DNA of 64,000 nucleotides from Nemertoderma westbladi (Eukaryota; Xenacoelomorpha; Nemertodermatida; Nemertodermatidae), in NCBI GenBank assembly GCA_032718475.1, contig JAUCBJ010006810.1, positions 124,001 to 188,000 on the forward strand, in the 5' to 3' direction. Below, one piece after another: positions 1 to 9,891 of the stretch. The notes beneath the pieces are model-generated. The model saw nothing but the letters and a program-made list of their open reading frames with translations, was not told the origin of the DNA and did not search any database. Position numbers and translations under genes: made by a program. Position 1 is the stretch's first letter. Each line of letters begins with the position of its first letter.

Positions 1-64
1 ATAAACACTCCACACCGCCAACTGATAAACCCTCCACACCGCCAACAGATAAACACTCCACATC
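1..64. repeat. Partial minisatellite, 24-bp unit
   Basis: Two full 24-bp units and part of a third, each beginning ATAAAC or ATAAACC and containing CTCCACACCGCCAAC, run from the first base of the window. The array is cut by the window edge, so its real length is unknown. Confidence 0.75.
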
Positions 65-719
65 TACGTCAATTAATTTGCAGCAAGCACGTTTTCACCT
101 GTAGCTCAGGTGACTTTAACATAGCCCACCCACTATTTCAATTAAAAACTCCCAATATTGCGCTCCGACAAGAATATGAAACCCACTTCATTAAGAGGCT
201 TAAACCAGGGTTAAACTCTTATTCCCCTCCATAAACAGAACACACCAACAGCGACCAATAGAAAACGCGGGGGCGTTAGGGAATTCCCGCATTCTAAGCC
301 GCCACCTACAGTATATCAACCAACAATAACTCAAATCCCACCACCTGAAGAGGCCGAAAGGCATTAATAATTATTAATTATTAATTAAAAATGCATTAAT
401 AAACTGGCTGTTTTTTTAAATTATAAGTTTACATTAATATACTGAACATTGATTTATTCGAGTTATTTATTTATTTTTTATTTATTTACATAATATATTT
501 CAATGGACAAACTATGATTTGGAACTCAACCTAACTTTTTCAATTTTATATATATATATATATATACAGTATACTTTATCTTGCTCGAAGGCCCCACGAA
601 CGTTTACCTTTTAGGTGGTGGTTACCATAACAGTAGGCCTACATACAAATCACTTAGGGTTTAGACGGAAGAATTTAGCTGAAAGTATACCTAACTGTGA
701 ACTAATGGCATTCTGAGCT
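65..719. other. AT-rich stretch without a gene
   Basis: I see no convincing coding region or RNA gene here. The only distinct feature is a (TA)10 microsatellite at 547-566. The right end runs into the (CTA)n tail of the LINE fragment that starts near 720. Confidence 0.6.
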
Positions 720-1525
720 ACTACTACTACTAGGATCGGCATGCTGCGTTGCAGCTGCATTTTTAAGAATGCTGTGCCGGCTTGTCAACAAAATTGCACC
801 GCCACAACTCCCTATCACCCATGACATTTGCTAGATCATCCGCATCTTTAAGGCCAGTGTCCTTTAAGATGCGTCTCAAGAAAGTCATGGGCTGTCCACC
901 ATGCTTATTCACTCCATGAGGTTGCCAAAGTACAAGATTATGCACTGGCTGGTCCTCACGGCGAAAGCAATGTCCTGCAAAGCGGAGGCGATTTTGTTCT
1001 AGTGTCAAGCTTGGGGGAACCAATGAGACACCTCCAATGTTATATAGTGTCTGGTTGGAGATGTGTGCATTGTACTTGACACAATGAACCCGGCGTAGCA
1101 TTCTTGTGAATGTGCCATCCAGAGATTTGGTGTCCTCAGCAGTTAGAGCCCAGCATGGACTCCCATAGAGGAGTACTGGAACTACTGCTGCTCTAAATAA
1201 TCGGACCTTAAGTTTCCGATTAATTCTCGGTGACTTCCAAATCCTGGAAAGCCTATTCAAGGCTGCCCATGCCTTTCCCTTACGTATTCGAAGGTCCTCA
1301 CCTGACTTCCGGATCCATGATCCCAGGTAACAGAAGTCGTCCACATGCTCAAGCATACCATCCTTTGAGCTTATGCTCATCCGATCAGAGACTTGCCTTA
1401 CGTATTCGAAGGTCCTCACCTGACTTCCGGATCCATGATCCCAGGTAACAGAAGTCGTCCACATGCTCAAGCATACCATCCTTTGAGCTTATGCTCATCC
1501 GATCAGAGACTTGCTGAGGACTTTC
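720..1525 (-). pseudogene. LINE copy A: 5'-truncated 3' end of a non-LTR retrotransposon
   Basis: The minus strand encodes the domain that follows the RT palm (LLYGSPCWALT, RLRFAGHCFRRE), ending with a TAA at 763-765. It is closely similar to copies B (4671-8407) and C (40637-43470). On the minus strand the element ends in a short (TAG)n tail, seen as (CTA)n at 718-732 on the plus strand. It is truncated at its 5' end near 1525, where similarity to the other copies stops. A 118-bp internal tandem duplication shifts the frame, so this copy cannot encode a functional protein. It has the usual form of a dead-on-arrival LINE insertion. Confidence 0.85.
1278..1513. repeat. 118-bp tandem duplication inside LINE copy A
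   Basis: Bases 1278-1395 are repeated at 1396-1513 at a constant offset of 118. The offset is not a multiple of 3, so the reading frame is broken. Copies B and C carry the segment once. Confidence 0.85.
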
Positions 1526-1571
1526 TTATACCAAAACATCTCTATATTATGTCTTAGATCCCTTCACCAAT

Positions 1572-1602
1572 ACTTCGTACTCAGGCATTACAGTACCCCC
1601 CG
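1572..1602 (-). promoter_or_regulatory. Putative polypurine tract and LTR start of the gypsy fragment
   Basis: Read on the minus strand, GGGGGGTAC is followed directly by TGTAATGCCTGAGTACGAAG. A purine run followed by TG is the expected junction of polypurine tract and 3' LTR. The same 22 bases (1572-1593) recur at 14801-14822, which suggests a second LTR copy there. Confidence 0.5.
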
Positions 1603-1624
1603 TATGAGTTGCGGAGCATCATTT

Positions 1625-1981
1625 TTATAAAAAATATGCATAATGTTTATCTGAAGAAAACTTGACAGTTTTTCTAGTTTTATTGCGAAAAAGTGAGTTA
1701 ACTTTACATAAATCTAAATACCTTCTTGCAATATCAATTGCATTATCAAAATTTATTGTGGCAACGTGTTTAATATTGTCTGGTTTGAATAATAAAATAT
1801 TACTCAAAGGTATGAATTCTTTACTATCTGCACCAAAAAACTTAATGGGTACACAATCTGTTGGACACTTGCAATTTCGAATCCTTGTGATATTGTTCAT
1901 TATTAAACCTGGCCAAAATCTAAATCCGGTTCGTTTAGATAGCATCATCGTATAATCAACTGATCCGTTTCGTTTAGCCAT
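1625..1981 (-). CDS. Small ORF with PWWP-like domain, downstream of gypsy integrase
   Basis: 118 codons. The ATG (1979-1981) overlaps the integrase stop in a TAATG pentamer, an arrangement suited to stop-and-restart translation. The protein has GFRFWPGLI (about residues 19-27), then VPIKFFGADSKEFIP (about 44-58), then an aromatic/hydrophobic strand (LLFKP), and a helix (FDNAIDIARRYL). This order resembles the PWWP fold: a P-W-W-P-like strand turn, an (I/V)(K/R)FFG strand, then a helix. PWWP domains are known to bind H3K36-methylated nucleosomes and DNA. A chromatin-tethering role next to an integrase is inference, and the domain call is by eye. The ORF ends about 30 bases before the purine tract. 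It could instead be an unrelated env-position or accessory protein. Confidence 0.5.
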   Translation of the reverse strand: MAKRNGSVDYTMMLSKRTGFRFWPGLIMNNITRIRNCKCPTDCVPIKFFGADSKEFIPLSNILLFKPDNIKHVATINFDNAIDIARRYLDLCKVNSLFRNKTRKTVKFSSDKHYAYFL

Positions 1982-2349
1982 TACGACTTGATTAGGTTTG
2001 AATTTGGGTGGTTGGTCTTACATGTATAATTATTGGTTGTTTTATCACAATGGGTGACTCTATCAGTTTTGGTCTGCTCTTTGTCTTCCTCTGTATTTAC
2101 AAAGGCAGGTTTTGTGCGGTCTATGGAAACTGTATCCAACTTTCCTTTAATAGAAATACTAACTGTTTTATCTTTTCTTTCAATTATCTTAAATGGTCCA
2201 TTATAACGATCACTGAGACTGGACTTGAGTCGATCATTTCGTATCCAAACATTCGTCACAGAGTCTAAAGATGTTGGTATATAAGTTGGTGTTGAATGTT
2301 TCCGTTCTGGAACAGTAAAATTATTTATTGTTTCGAAAAGTTTTTCCAT
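1981..2349 (-). CDS. Ty3/gypsy integrase C-terminal domain (partial)
   Basis: 122 codons with the characteristic tail of Ty3/gypsy Pol: NVWIRNDRLKSSLSDRYNGP, then FKIIERKDKTVSISIKGK, then DTVSIDRTKPAF. This corresponds to the small beta-barrel region after the integrase catalytic core that ends metazoan gypsy Pol. Protease, RT, RNase H and the integrase core are absent, so this is a fragment whose first codons are not a real start. It is followed by a hydrophilic tail and then the overlapping PWWP-like ORF. Confidence 0.75.
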   Translation of the reverse strand: MEKLFETINNFTVPERKHSTPTYIPTSLDSVTNVWIRNDRLKSSLSDRYNGPFKIIERKDKTVSISIKGKLDTVSIDRTKPAFVNTEEDKEQTKTDRVTHCDKTTNNYTCKTNHPNSNLIKS

Positions 2350-2388
2350 ATATATTGCGGTAAATAAGTTGATGTGTTTTTCTCAACA

Positions 2389-2515
2389 TTTTTTTTTTTT
2401 TTTTGAGGACTTTCTTTTTATCCTTTAATAATAATAATAATAATGGAAACATGTAGAACATACTGCAGAAATGCAAAAACTAAGTAAGTTGTAACCCCCC
2501 CCCCCCCCCCCCCCC
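2389..2515. repeat. Simple-sequence cluster: T16, (TAA)n, C21
   Basis: T run at 2389-2404, (TAA)6 at 2426-2443 and an uninterrupted C21 run at 2495-2515 lie within 130 bases. They separate the gypsy fragment from the 3' end of LINE-E. Homopolymer lengths may be inaccurate in an assembly. Confidence 0.85.
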
Positions 2516-2761
2516 ATTTGCCCATTGCCAATACCAATTACTTTTTAGGTAATCTGTTGGATTGGAAGCAAGCTTATTTAATCCATCAGATGCTAATGAG
2601 TTTCAAAATTTGTTGGTTTGAATTAATAATGTGCAAAATAAAACAAGAAATTATAATTTGATCTCAAATAGTTTTGATAAATAGTTTTGATAATTTTGAT
2701 AAGTGTACTCAACTAAATAAATCTTTAAAAATGATTCATAATGTGATTTACCAATACAAGG

Positions 2762-4069
2762 TTAAGTTTGTGTTTGCTGTTGCGAAAATAAGATATATTC
2801 TTTAAGTTTTAATTTAAATTTAGCAAGTATCGGGATTTTTCTAATTTCTGAGGGTAGTTCATTCCAATATAGTGGAGGTTGATATGTTATAGAACTCTGG
2901 CCAAAATTTGTTTTGAAAAGTGGCAGATGATAGTTGTAACTAGTACGCGTGTTGTGAGTATGTATAGATTTATTTAATACAAAACATTGTTTCAAGGTTT
3001 GTGGGATATCTAAGTATCCCATCCTATACTTATACAAAAAGAGCAGGCATTGGTATCTATATAAATTTGATAACGTTAGTTCTTTGGTAATGTTAAAAAG
3101 ATCATAAGTGGGATAATTGTATGGTTTTAGATGGATATAACGCATGACTTTCTTTTGTAGAAGAACTATGGGTTTCAGTACAGTTGCACATGATGGGTTT
3201 CCCCATATTTGAAACGAAAAGATGAAATATGGTCGAACTAACGTATTATAGAGCATTAAGCGAATGTGAAACGGCATGAGGTTTTTGAGTTTGCCAATGA
3301 TTCCGACGTTCTTTGCAATTTTTAGTTGTATCTGACTTATGTGTTTTTTCCATTTTAAATCGCTTGATAAAATGATACCTAAAAATTTTGTTTCGTTTAC
3401 TTTTTTTATTTCTTTACCTCCCATCATAAGTGAAACATTTGTTTTGTGTGTGCTTGGACGACGCAATGAGAAAATAGAAAATACTGTTTTATCTAAATTC
3501 AGTGATAGTTTATTTGTAGCTAGCCAAATATAAATTTTATCTAGCTCTTCATTTATTGATTTAAGGATTTTGTTTAAGTCTGTTCCAGATTGAAATACAT
3601 TTGTGTCATCGGCAAAGATTATAAACCGCACCAAATTTAAACTCTCGGCAATATCGTTTATGTATAACAAAAAAAGAACTGGCCCAAGAATTGATCCCTG
3701 TGGGACACCACATGTTGTAGGCATATAGTCAGAAAGGGTTGTTTCAAATTGAACACGTTGTTGTCTGTTCGTGAGGTAATTTCTGAACCACTCCAGCGGC
3801 GTTCCGCGGACACCGTAATGTTCCAATTTCTTAAGAAGAATTTGGTGGTTTACGGTATCAAACGCCTTGGAGAGGTCCAGAAAAACCCCTACTGTAGTTG
3901 ACCCACTATCAACTGCTTGGGCCATTTCGTTTATGAGAACTGATAATGCAAGTTCAGCAGATTTTTTTGGTTGGAAACCAAACTGGTTTTTAGACAGCAA
4001 GTTTTCTCTTTTAATAAATTGTATGAGTTGGTTGCATACAACCTTTTCGAAAATTTTTGAGAAGTACAT
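2762..4069 (-). pseudogene. LINE-E ORF2, reverse transcriptase and C-terminal part
   Basis: 435 open codons with ordered RT motifs of the Jockey/CR1/L2 group: KNQFGFQPKKSAELAL, VFLDLSKAFDTVNH (motif A), GVPQGSILGPVLFLLYIND (motif B) and IFADDTNVF (motif C, FADD). The typical C-terminal region follows (KFLGIILSSDLKWKKHI; YWNELPSEIRK) up to a normal-looking stop at 2762. Catalytic aspartates are present. The 5' side joins abruptly at about 4060-4100 to the start of the endonuclease region, so almost all of the endonuclease is missing. This is the 3' half of the element whose ORF1 lies at 8682-9638. The two halves are separated by the later insertion of LINE copy B. Confidence 0.85.
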
Positions 4070-4500
4070 AATCTGTACTTCTCATGTAAGTAACTTCTCA
4101 TATTGTTAAAATGTTGAAAATCTGAGTAGTAATTACACTTTTTTTCATAAAAGAAGTTTCCATCTGGGTCAAGTTCACAGTCAAAGGATGGTCTATCTGG
4201 ATCTGGAATTTTGTTAAAATTAATCAAAGTTGAATTTAGCTGTTCAATGTTTATAATAGAAGGAAGTCTGTAATCGTTTATAGTGAGAATATATTCAATA
4301 TTATCAACAATACTTTGGAATGGAATATTTGATTCTATGCAATGGATACATATCCAATTTGGTAAAGACTTGAGGTAGGAAATATCTTTTTTGATTGTTG
4401 ATATACATTTTATATGGTATTATGCAAAACAGATGGTACAAGTAAGGGTACACTTATCGTTCGAGTGAATAATTTTGGAACATGTGCTGCATAAAGGTGA
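4070..4500 (-). pseudogene. LINE-E ORF2 N-terminus: PHD-like zinc finger and start of endonuclease region
   Basis: Translating the minus strand gives CSTCSK (near 4480), CTLTCTICFA, a stop, then YHIKC, and WICIHC near 4340. The spacing C-x2-C...C-x2-C-x4-H-x2-C...W-x-C-x2-C matches a PHD finger (C4HC3). One in-frame TAA lies between the fourth cysteine and the histidine. Downstream come DPDRPSFDCELDPDGNFF and CNYYSDFQHFN, of the kind seen just before the endonuclease in Jockey/CR1-type ORF2 proteins. The sequence then jumps into the RT. The region is disrupted by the stop and the deletion. Confidence 0.6.
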
Positions 4501-4511
4501 AGTCATGAAAA

Positions 4512-4670
4512 AGTAATTAGTCTTTGGCAAACCCACCTAACTACAACTACACTAGCAAATATAAAGCAGTAATTTACCCCACACCTTGAATCGCAACCCC
4601 GTTACGATCCAATTTTAGATCTCACACAAACAAAGTTTATTACAGTTTATAGCTAACTAAGACTAAATAA
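4512..4670. repeat. Left copy of ~158-bp target-site duplication
   Basis: Identical base for base with 8408-8566 at a constant offset of 3896. Similarity stops at 4511/8407 on the left and 4671/8567 on the right, exactly at the ends of LINE copy B. The duplicated DNA is the spacer of LINE-E between ORF1 and the PHD-like region. Confidence 0.9.
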
Positions 4671-7600
4671 TTTCAGGTCAGGTATTCTAGGTCATTGATT
4701 AAGAAAACTTGCCACCTCCATGCAGCATAAAGGAGGTGCCACCTGTAACTGCATAGACCCCTTTTACTAGGGCAAATCTGGTCCTGTAACTAGGACCCCC
4801 TTCGTTCATAAGGACGCCCTTGGTCCTGGATTAAGGACCCATATACTTGGCTGCAGGGGTATAGTATATGTCCTGACCAGGCAGATGGTGATCTACCAAT
4901 GGCTGGTCAGGAGTAGAGTGTTCTCATGTCCACTCTGAGAGCACTTCACTGCGACCTGCACCTGGCAGCAAGGGTACAGGGCATGACCCAGCAGATGAGC
5001 TGCAACAGCCAATGGTGGGTCATGTGCGCCAGAGTATATATGGGTGATGGGCTTCATATCTGACTCCATTGCGACACCCACCCTGTGGAATGGCAAACCA
5101 GGGTGTGGTATTTGCCCCGAGAGCTGACTCGGCAAAAAAGCACCCCCCAACCCCCACTATGGATTACATTAGCAATGCGGAGGTCCGGCCACTAGAGGCC
5201 AGTGGAATTACCGGACACAATCGGCCTCACAGGCGTCAGTTAACTCCTGACCGGCTGCCTGTCTCACCCCCTACTGGAGAGAGAGCAGTCAACAATTCTT
5301 TGAGTCCCTTTCCTGATGACCTTTCTGGCCCAAACCCTGGGTCACCAGGGAGGCCAGATTGTGATGGGGAGTGGGATGGCTACTCTCATGTTCCACCCCG
5401 ACCAACAAAGCCATTGGTGAATCTGAGGCAAGTCACTAGACTAGCCTCAGTAAACACCCTAACACTCGGGTCCCCAATGCGACAAGGTGAGCTGACTGCC
5501 TTGGCAGATAAGCTTTCTCTTAGCGCAGTGGGTGTTCAAGAGCACCGAATGCAGACTGGACAGACTGATGAGGTTCTGATTAAGGACATGGGGGGCGGTT
5601 GGCGACTCGCCCTCGCGTCAGCAGATGATAGTGGCAATGGTGGAATTGGTCTATTGATGAATCCAACTGCACATGCAGCATTGGACAAAATAGACCAAAT
5701 CTCTAACCGCATCATCCGTTGCCACTTCTCATGTTCTGGAAGACTGGCTAAGAAGTTTCCTAAGGTGGTTCTGATTGTGTGCTACTCTCCAACTAGTGTT
5801 GCCCCTGTAGAGGAGGTGGAAAATTTCTACCACAATCTACAAGCAGCAACTGATGGAGTGGATCAGCATGCATTCTTAACATTCCTGGGAGACTTTAATG
5901 CAAGTCTGCATCAATCACCTACATCGCCCTGGGTCTATAGCAATAGTGTTAACCGAAATTCTGTCCATCTTCAGGATTTTATCTCTGGAAATGGATTGTT
6001 TTCGGCTGGAACCCAGTTCAAGAAGCGAACTGGAAAGCTATGGACTCATAGTGGACCCAGTGGTCACAAGTCCCAGATAGACCATATTCTGTTTCGTAGG
6101 AAATACAGGAGCTCTATACAAGACTGTAATGCATTTACACTTCGACCCTTCTCCAGTGATCACCGCCTTATTGTGGCCAAGGTAAGACTTAGTCTGCGTG
6201 CTAGCAGAACAACGAAATCTGCCTTGCCGAGGCATGACTGGTCCTCTCTGTTGCAACAGCCAAGTGTGAGATCCAGCTTCACACTACAGCTGAGCAACAG
6301 GTATGAGGCTCTTGCCTCTGAGGCGGCAGATCACTGTGAGGGCTATACTGCCTTTACAGAAGCAGTTAAGTTAGCAGCTGCAGAAACAGTTCCTGTATAC
6401 CCTCGAAACAGGAAAAGGGCCCCCTGGACTGACAACAAAATTCAAAAGTGCCGAAATGACCTTCATAAGGCGCAGAAAGAGTCCCGACTCAAACAGACTA
6501 CAGCGGCCAAGAATGCAGTTAAGGCTGCATCTAGGTCCCTGAACAGGCAGTACTCTGTTAATCTACAGGAGCTAATAAACCAACAGGTTGATGCCATCAA
6601 TGATGCTGACGACAGCAGGCAATCATCCCAGGCATGGAAATCGATCAATCTGCTTACTGGGCGGAAAAGCCAACCAACCACCAAGGTTAAGGCTGAATCA
6701 CCAGCCGATCGCCTCAATGGTTGGAAAGCCCACTTTGAAAAGCTCCTCAATAATGACAGGGTATTGCCTGATAACTTTATAGAAGTAAAGGTGTCTGAGT
6801 CTGTACTCCCAGATATTCCCATTGGCGATATCTCCTTTGCAGAAGTGAAGGCTGCTGCAAAGAGCATTAAGACCAATCGTGCCAGTGGAGTAGATGGTGT
6901 TCCCCCTTAGGTCTTTAAAATACCTGAGTGTTTAAAGCTCATCTATCCCATCATAGTAGACATGTACCGTACAACAAGAGTCCCACAAGAAATGAAAACT
7001 AATAAGTTGGTGCCAGTTCCCAAGAAGGGCAACCTAACACTCTATGGTTCTTTTCGGGGAATCTCATTGATCTCGATTGCTGCAAAGCTATACAATAGGA
7101 TTCTATTAAATCGCATCAGGGATCCCATTGAGAGACTGCTCCGTGGAAATCAGAATGGGTTCCGTAAAGGTCGTGGGACCATGGAGCCCATTTTGGCACT
7201 TAGAAGGATAATTGAAGAATTATCAAAAAAGAAAGACAGGCATCTGGCTGTTATCTTTGTTGACTTCTTCAAGGCCTTTGATTCAGTCTCTCGCTCACGT
7301 ATGTTCAGCATACTTTCATTATATGGGATTCCTGATGAAATTATTGCAGCAATCAGATCAGTATACGATGGTTCGACAACATTTGTGTCTACTGTTGACG
7401 GTGACACAGAACCATTTGAAGTGTTATGGGGCATCCTCCAAGGAGACACACTTGCACCATTCTTGTTCATTATTGTGGTTGACTATGTTCTACGCATGTC
7501 CTTAGATCATCATAATGATGATGGGGTGATGATAACTCCACCTACTGGCTCCAGAAGTCGAGGAAATCCTGCCAAGTACCTAACTGATCTAGACTTTGCT

Positions 7601-8407
7601 GATGACTTAGGAGTACTCTCAGAATCATTAGAGGGAGCCCAACGGCTCCTCAGCTCATTAGAACATGCTGCTTCTAGTGTTGGTCTTTTTATTAACTCCA
7701 GAAAGACCAAAATTCTGACAGTTAACTTTGAAAGTCCTCAGCAAGTCTCTGATCGGATGAGCATAAGCTGAAAGGATGGTATGCTTGAGCATGTGGACGA
7801 CTTCTGTTACCTGGGATCATGGATCCGGAAGTCAGGTGAGGACCTTCGAATACGTAAGGGAAAGGCATGGGCAGCCTTGAATAGGCTTTCCAGGATTTGG
7901 AAGTCACCGAGAATTAATCGGAAACTTAAGGTCCGATTATTTAGAGCAGCAGTAGTTCCAGTACTCCTCTACGGGAGTCCATGCTGGGCTCTAACTGCTG
8001 AGGACACCAAATCTCTGGATGGCACATTCACAAGAATGCTACGCCGGGTTCATTGTGTCAAGTACAATGCACACATCTCCAACCAGACACTATATAACAT
8101 TGGAGGTGTCTCATTGGTTCCCCCAAGCTTGACACTAGAACAAAATCGCCTCCGCTTTGCAGGACATTGCTTTCGCCGTGAGGGCCAGCCAGTGCATAAT
8201 CTTTACTTTGGCAGCCTCATGGAGTGAATAAGCATGGTGGACAGCCCATGACTTTCTTGAGACGCATCTTAATGGACACTGGCCTTAAAGATGCGGATGA
8301 TCTAGCAAATGTCATGGGTGATAGGGAGTTGTGGCGGTGCAATTTTGTTGACAAGCCGGCACAGCATTCTTAAAAATGCAGCTGCAATGCAGCATGCCGA
8401 TCCTAGT
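4671..8407 (+). mobile_element. LINE copy B: near full-length non-LTR retrotransposon
   Basis: About 3.7 kb: a 5' UTR of ~400 bp starting with CAGGTCAGGTATTCTAG (shared with the 5' end of copy C), one long ORF, a short 3' UTR, and a (TAG)n tail. A 158-bp perfect direct repeat flanks it. The endonuclease is APE-type. The RT has LQGDTLAPFLF and LDFADDL motifs. I cannot place the clade with certainty; an RTE-like lineage is possible. The insertion split LINE-E. Copy C is the closest relative in the window. Confidence 0.9.
5069..8373 (+). pseudogene. LINE copy B ORF: APE endonuclease + reverse transcriptase, disrupted
   Basis: About residues 1-115 form a Pro-rich N-terminus without a recognised domain. 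The APE-type endonuclease follows: GVQEHR with Glu158, GDFNA with Asp275/Asn277, and SSDHRLI with Asp364/His365. The RT has VDFFKAFDSVS (motif A), LQGDTLAPFLF (motif B) and LDFADDL (motif C), then a C-terminal RLRFAGHCFRRE region. Three lesions separate it from copies A and C: a TAG at 6908-6910 where copy C has a Glu codon, a TGA at 7769-7771 where copy C has Ser, and a 1-base deletion near 8202. The start at 5069 gives the same MRHPPCG N-terminus as copy C. The endonuclease would nick target DNA and the RT would prime cDNA there. Confidence 0.88.
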
Positions 8408-8566
8408 AGTAATTAGTCTTTGGCAAACCCACCTAACTACAACTACACTAGCAAATATAAAGCAGTAATTTACCCCACACCTTGAATCGCAACCCCGTTA
8501 CGATCCAATTTTAGATCTCACACAAACAAAGTTTATTACAGTTTATAGCTAACTAAGACTAAATAA
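8408..8566. repeat. Right copy of ~158-bp target-site duplication
   Basis: Direct repeat of 4512-4670, directly after the (TAG)n tail of LINE copy B. Beyond 8566 the sequence continues as the LINE-E spacer towards its ORF1 stop at 8682. Confidence 0.9.
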
Positions 8567-8681
8567 GCTAATATGGATGTTATGGCTATTGGGCCTAGCT
8601 TGCATGCAATGTATATACTATATGTATAATGATAAAATTAGAAGAAATGTATGTTAAACCTAATCAGTAGTCGATGACTTC

Positions 8682-9638
8682 CTATTTAAATCTGAGGAAA
8701 GGTTTAGGACTTTTAGCATCCTTTTGCCGCTGTTCCCTGCGGACTTTCTTTTCATCCTCTGTGAAGATTTTCACCAACCTCATGTCTGAATTTGAAGTAA
8801 TCGGAATCGGTTTTCCAAAGGCACCGATCGCATATATTTGACCATCGCGTGACCAACCAACACCTACTTCGCGAGCCTTTCTGAGCCGATTTAGACGGGT
8901 ACTTGTGAGGCTTTCCGTCACATAAAACGACGTGGTTTTAAGCAGGTGTAATTGCTTAAACACTAGTGCACGTGATCGATAACGGACGAACTTCACTATT
9001 ATGCAGGGAGGTCGACTGTCGTCTCTAGCTGAGCTATCAGATGTTGTTGGTTTCCCATGTTGAAAGACCTGTCGTTTAGTTACACGGTGACATCGATCAA
9101 CATCATCTTCATGTATTTTGAGCTTCAGATTATCCCGCAGAAATGACAGAGCTACAATTAGAGTGTCATCTTCATTAATCTCGGATGGATTCATTTTTAC
9201 TCCGTGGATGAGCAAGCAGTTTCGCCTAGAATACTGCTCCAAGTCATCAAGTTGGTCACTTGGTCTCCGGTGAATTTCAAGAAACTCAGATCGGATATCA
9301 GAGAGAGTGTTACGGATCGTTTCTAATTCGAAGTTGACAATCAATTGTATTGATTCAGTGAGCGATTCCGAACCATCTGAACTCCCTACAACAGTTCCAC
9401 CTGTTTGAATGTCACAATTTCCATTTCCACTTTTTTTCTTAGTAGGCCTGACGGTATCGGGACCCGTACCGGTATCAGTAACACCAGCGCTAATTGCTCG
9501 GTTGACTATGTCAGATATTCGACCTTCCAAACCCGCCAGGTTCTCTTCGAAATCATCCAGACGTTCCATTTGTTGTGATAGGGATTTATTTAAATTTAAA
9601 CCTGAGTTATTAGTTGTTGATTTTCTTCCCTTTGCCAT
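8682..9638 (-). CDS. LINE-E ORF1: nucleic-acid-binding chaperone-like protein
   Basis: 318 open codons. The N-terminus is basic (MAKGRKS). A predicted coiled coil follows (LSQQMERLDDFEENLAGLEG, and another around LETIRNTLSDIRSEFLEIH). Then comes the hallmark LDDLEQYSRRNCLLIHGV, which opens the RRM-like domain of LINE ORF1 proteins, and DVDRCHRV further on. The C-terminus is basic. Such proteins form trimers through the coil and coat the LINE RNA. The ORF is intact from ATG to stop. In minus-strand order it lies directly upstream of the PHD-like/RT remnant at 4500-2762, so both are parts of one element interrupted by LINE copy B. The pairing is inferred from orientation and the target-site duplication. 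Confidence 0.85.
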   Translation of the reverse strand: MAKGRKSTTNNSGLNLNKSLSQQMERLDDFEENLAGLEGRISDIVNRAISAGVTDTGTGPDTVRPTKKKSGNGNCDIQTGGTVVGSSDGSESLTESIQLIVNFELETIRNTLSDIRSEFLEIHRRPSDQLDDLEQYSRRNCLLIHGVKMNPSEINEDDTLIVALSFLRDNLKLKIHEDDVDRCHRVTKRQVFQHGKPTTSDSSARDDSRPPCIIVKFVRYRSRALVFKQLHLLKTTSFYVTESLTSTRLNRLRKAREVGVGWSRDGQIYAIGAFGKPIPITSNSDMRLVKIFTEDEKKVRREQRQKDAKSPKPFLRFK

Positions 9639-9891
9639 TTTCCGTCCTTTCAGCGGTTTATTTATCTACTGGCTACTGCGGCAGGTTGAACAATTTGGTG
9701 CCCTTGAATGCCTGGGAAATATTTACGTTGGTGTATGTATGGTTGTGATGCTTGATCAGGCATATACGATGTAAGCTGTTAAGTTTAAATTTACATTCAC
9801 CACATTCAATGCTAGGCCCAGTGCCTTTTAATAGTTTAGAGTTTAAATCATAGCAGTCATGCACAGTTGTAGTAGAGCTGTCAGCTAATAC
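9639..9891 (-). other. Short spacer with a Cys/His-rich ORF of unknown nature
   Basis: On the minus strand 9864-9673 encodes 63 residues containing ECGECKF and CLIKHHNHTY, a Cys/His-rich pattern loosely like a C2H2 finger. It lies just upstream of LINE-E ORF1 and may be part of that element's 5' region or of the adjacent gypsy fragment. I do not recognise a family. Confidence 0.3.

Larger units (their letters stand above)
1528..2403 (-). mobile_element. Ty3/gypsy 3' fragment (integrase end, extra ORF, PPT, LTR start)
   Basis: On the minus strand this 876-bp block reads: integrase C-terminus (2349-1981), a small overlapping ORF (1981-1625), a purine tract with six G (seen as CCCCCC near 1597-1602), and an LTR-like start TGTAATGCC. 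It lacks the rest of pol and most of the LTR. It lies between two copies of the 13-mer TGAGGACTTTCTT (1515-1527 and 2404-2416), and its right edge is a T16 run. The flanking repeat is longer than the 4-6 bp usual for gypsy integration. Confidence 0.6.
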
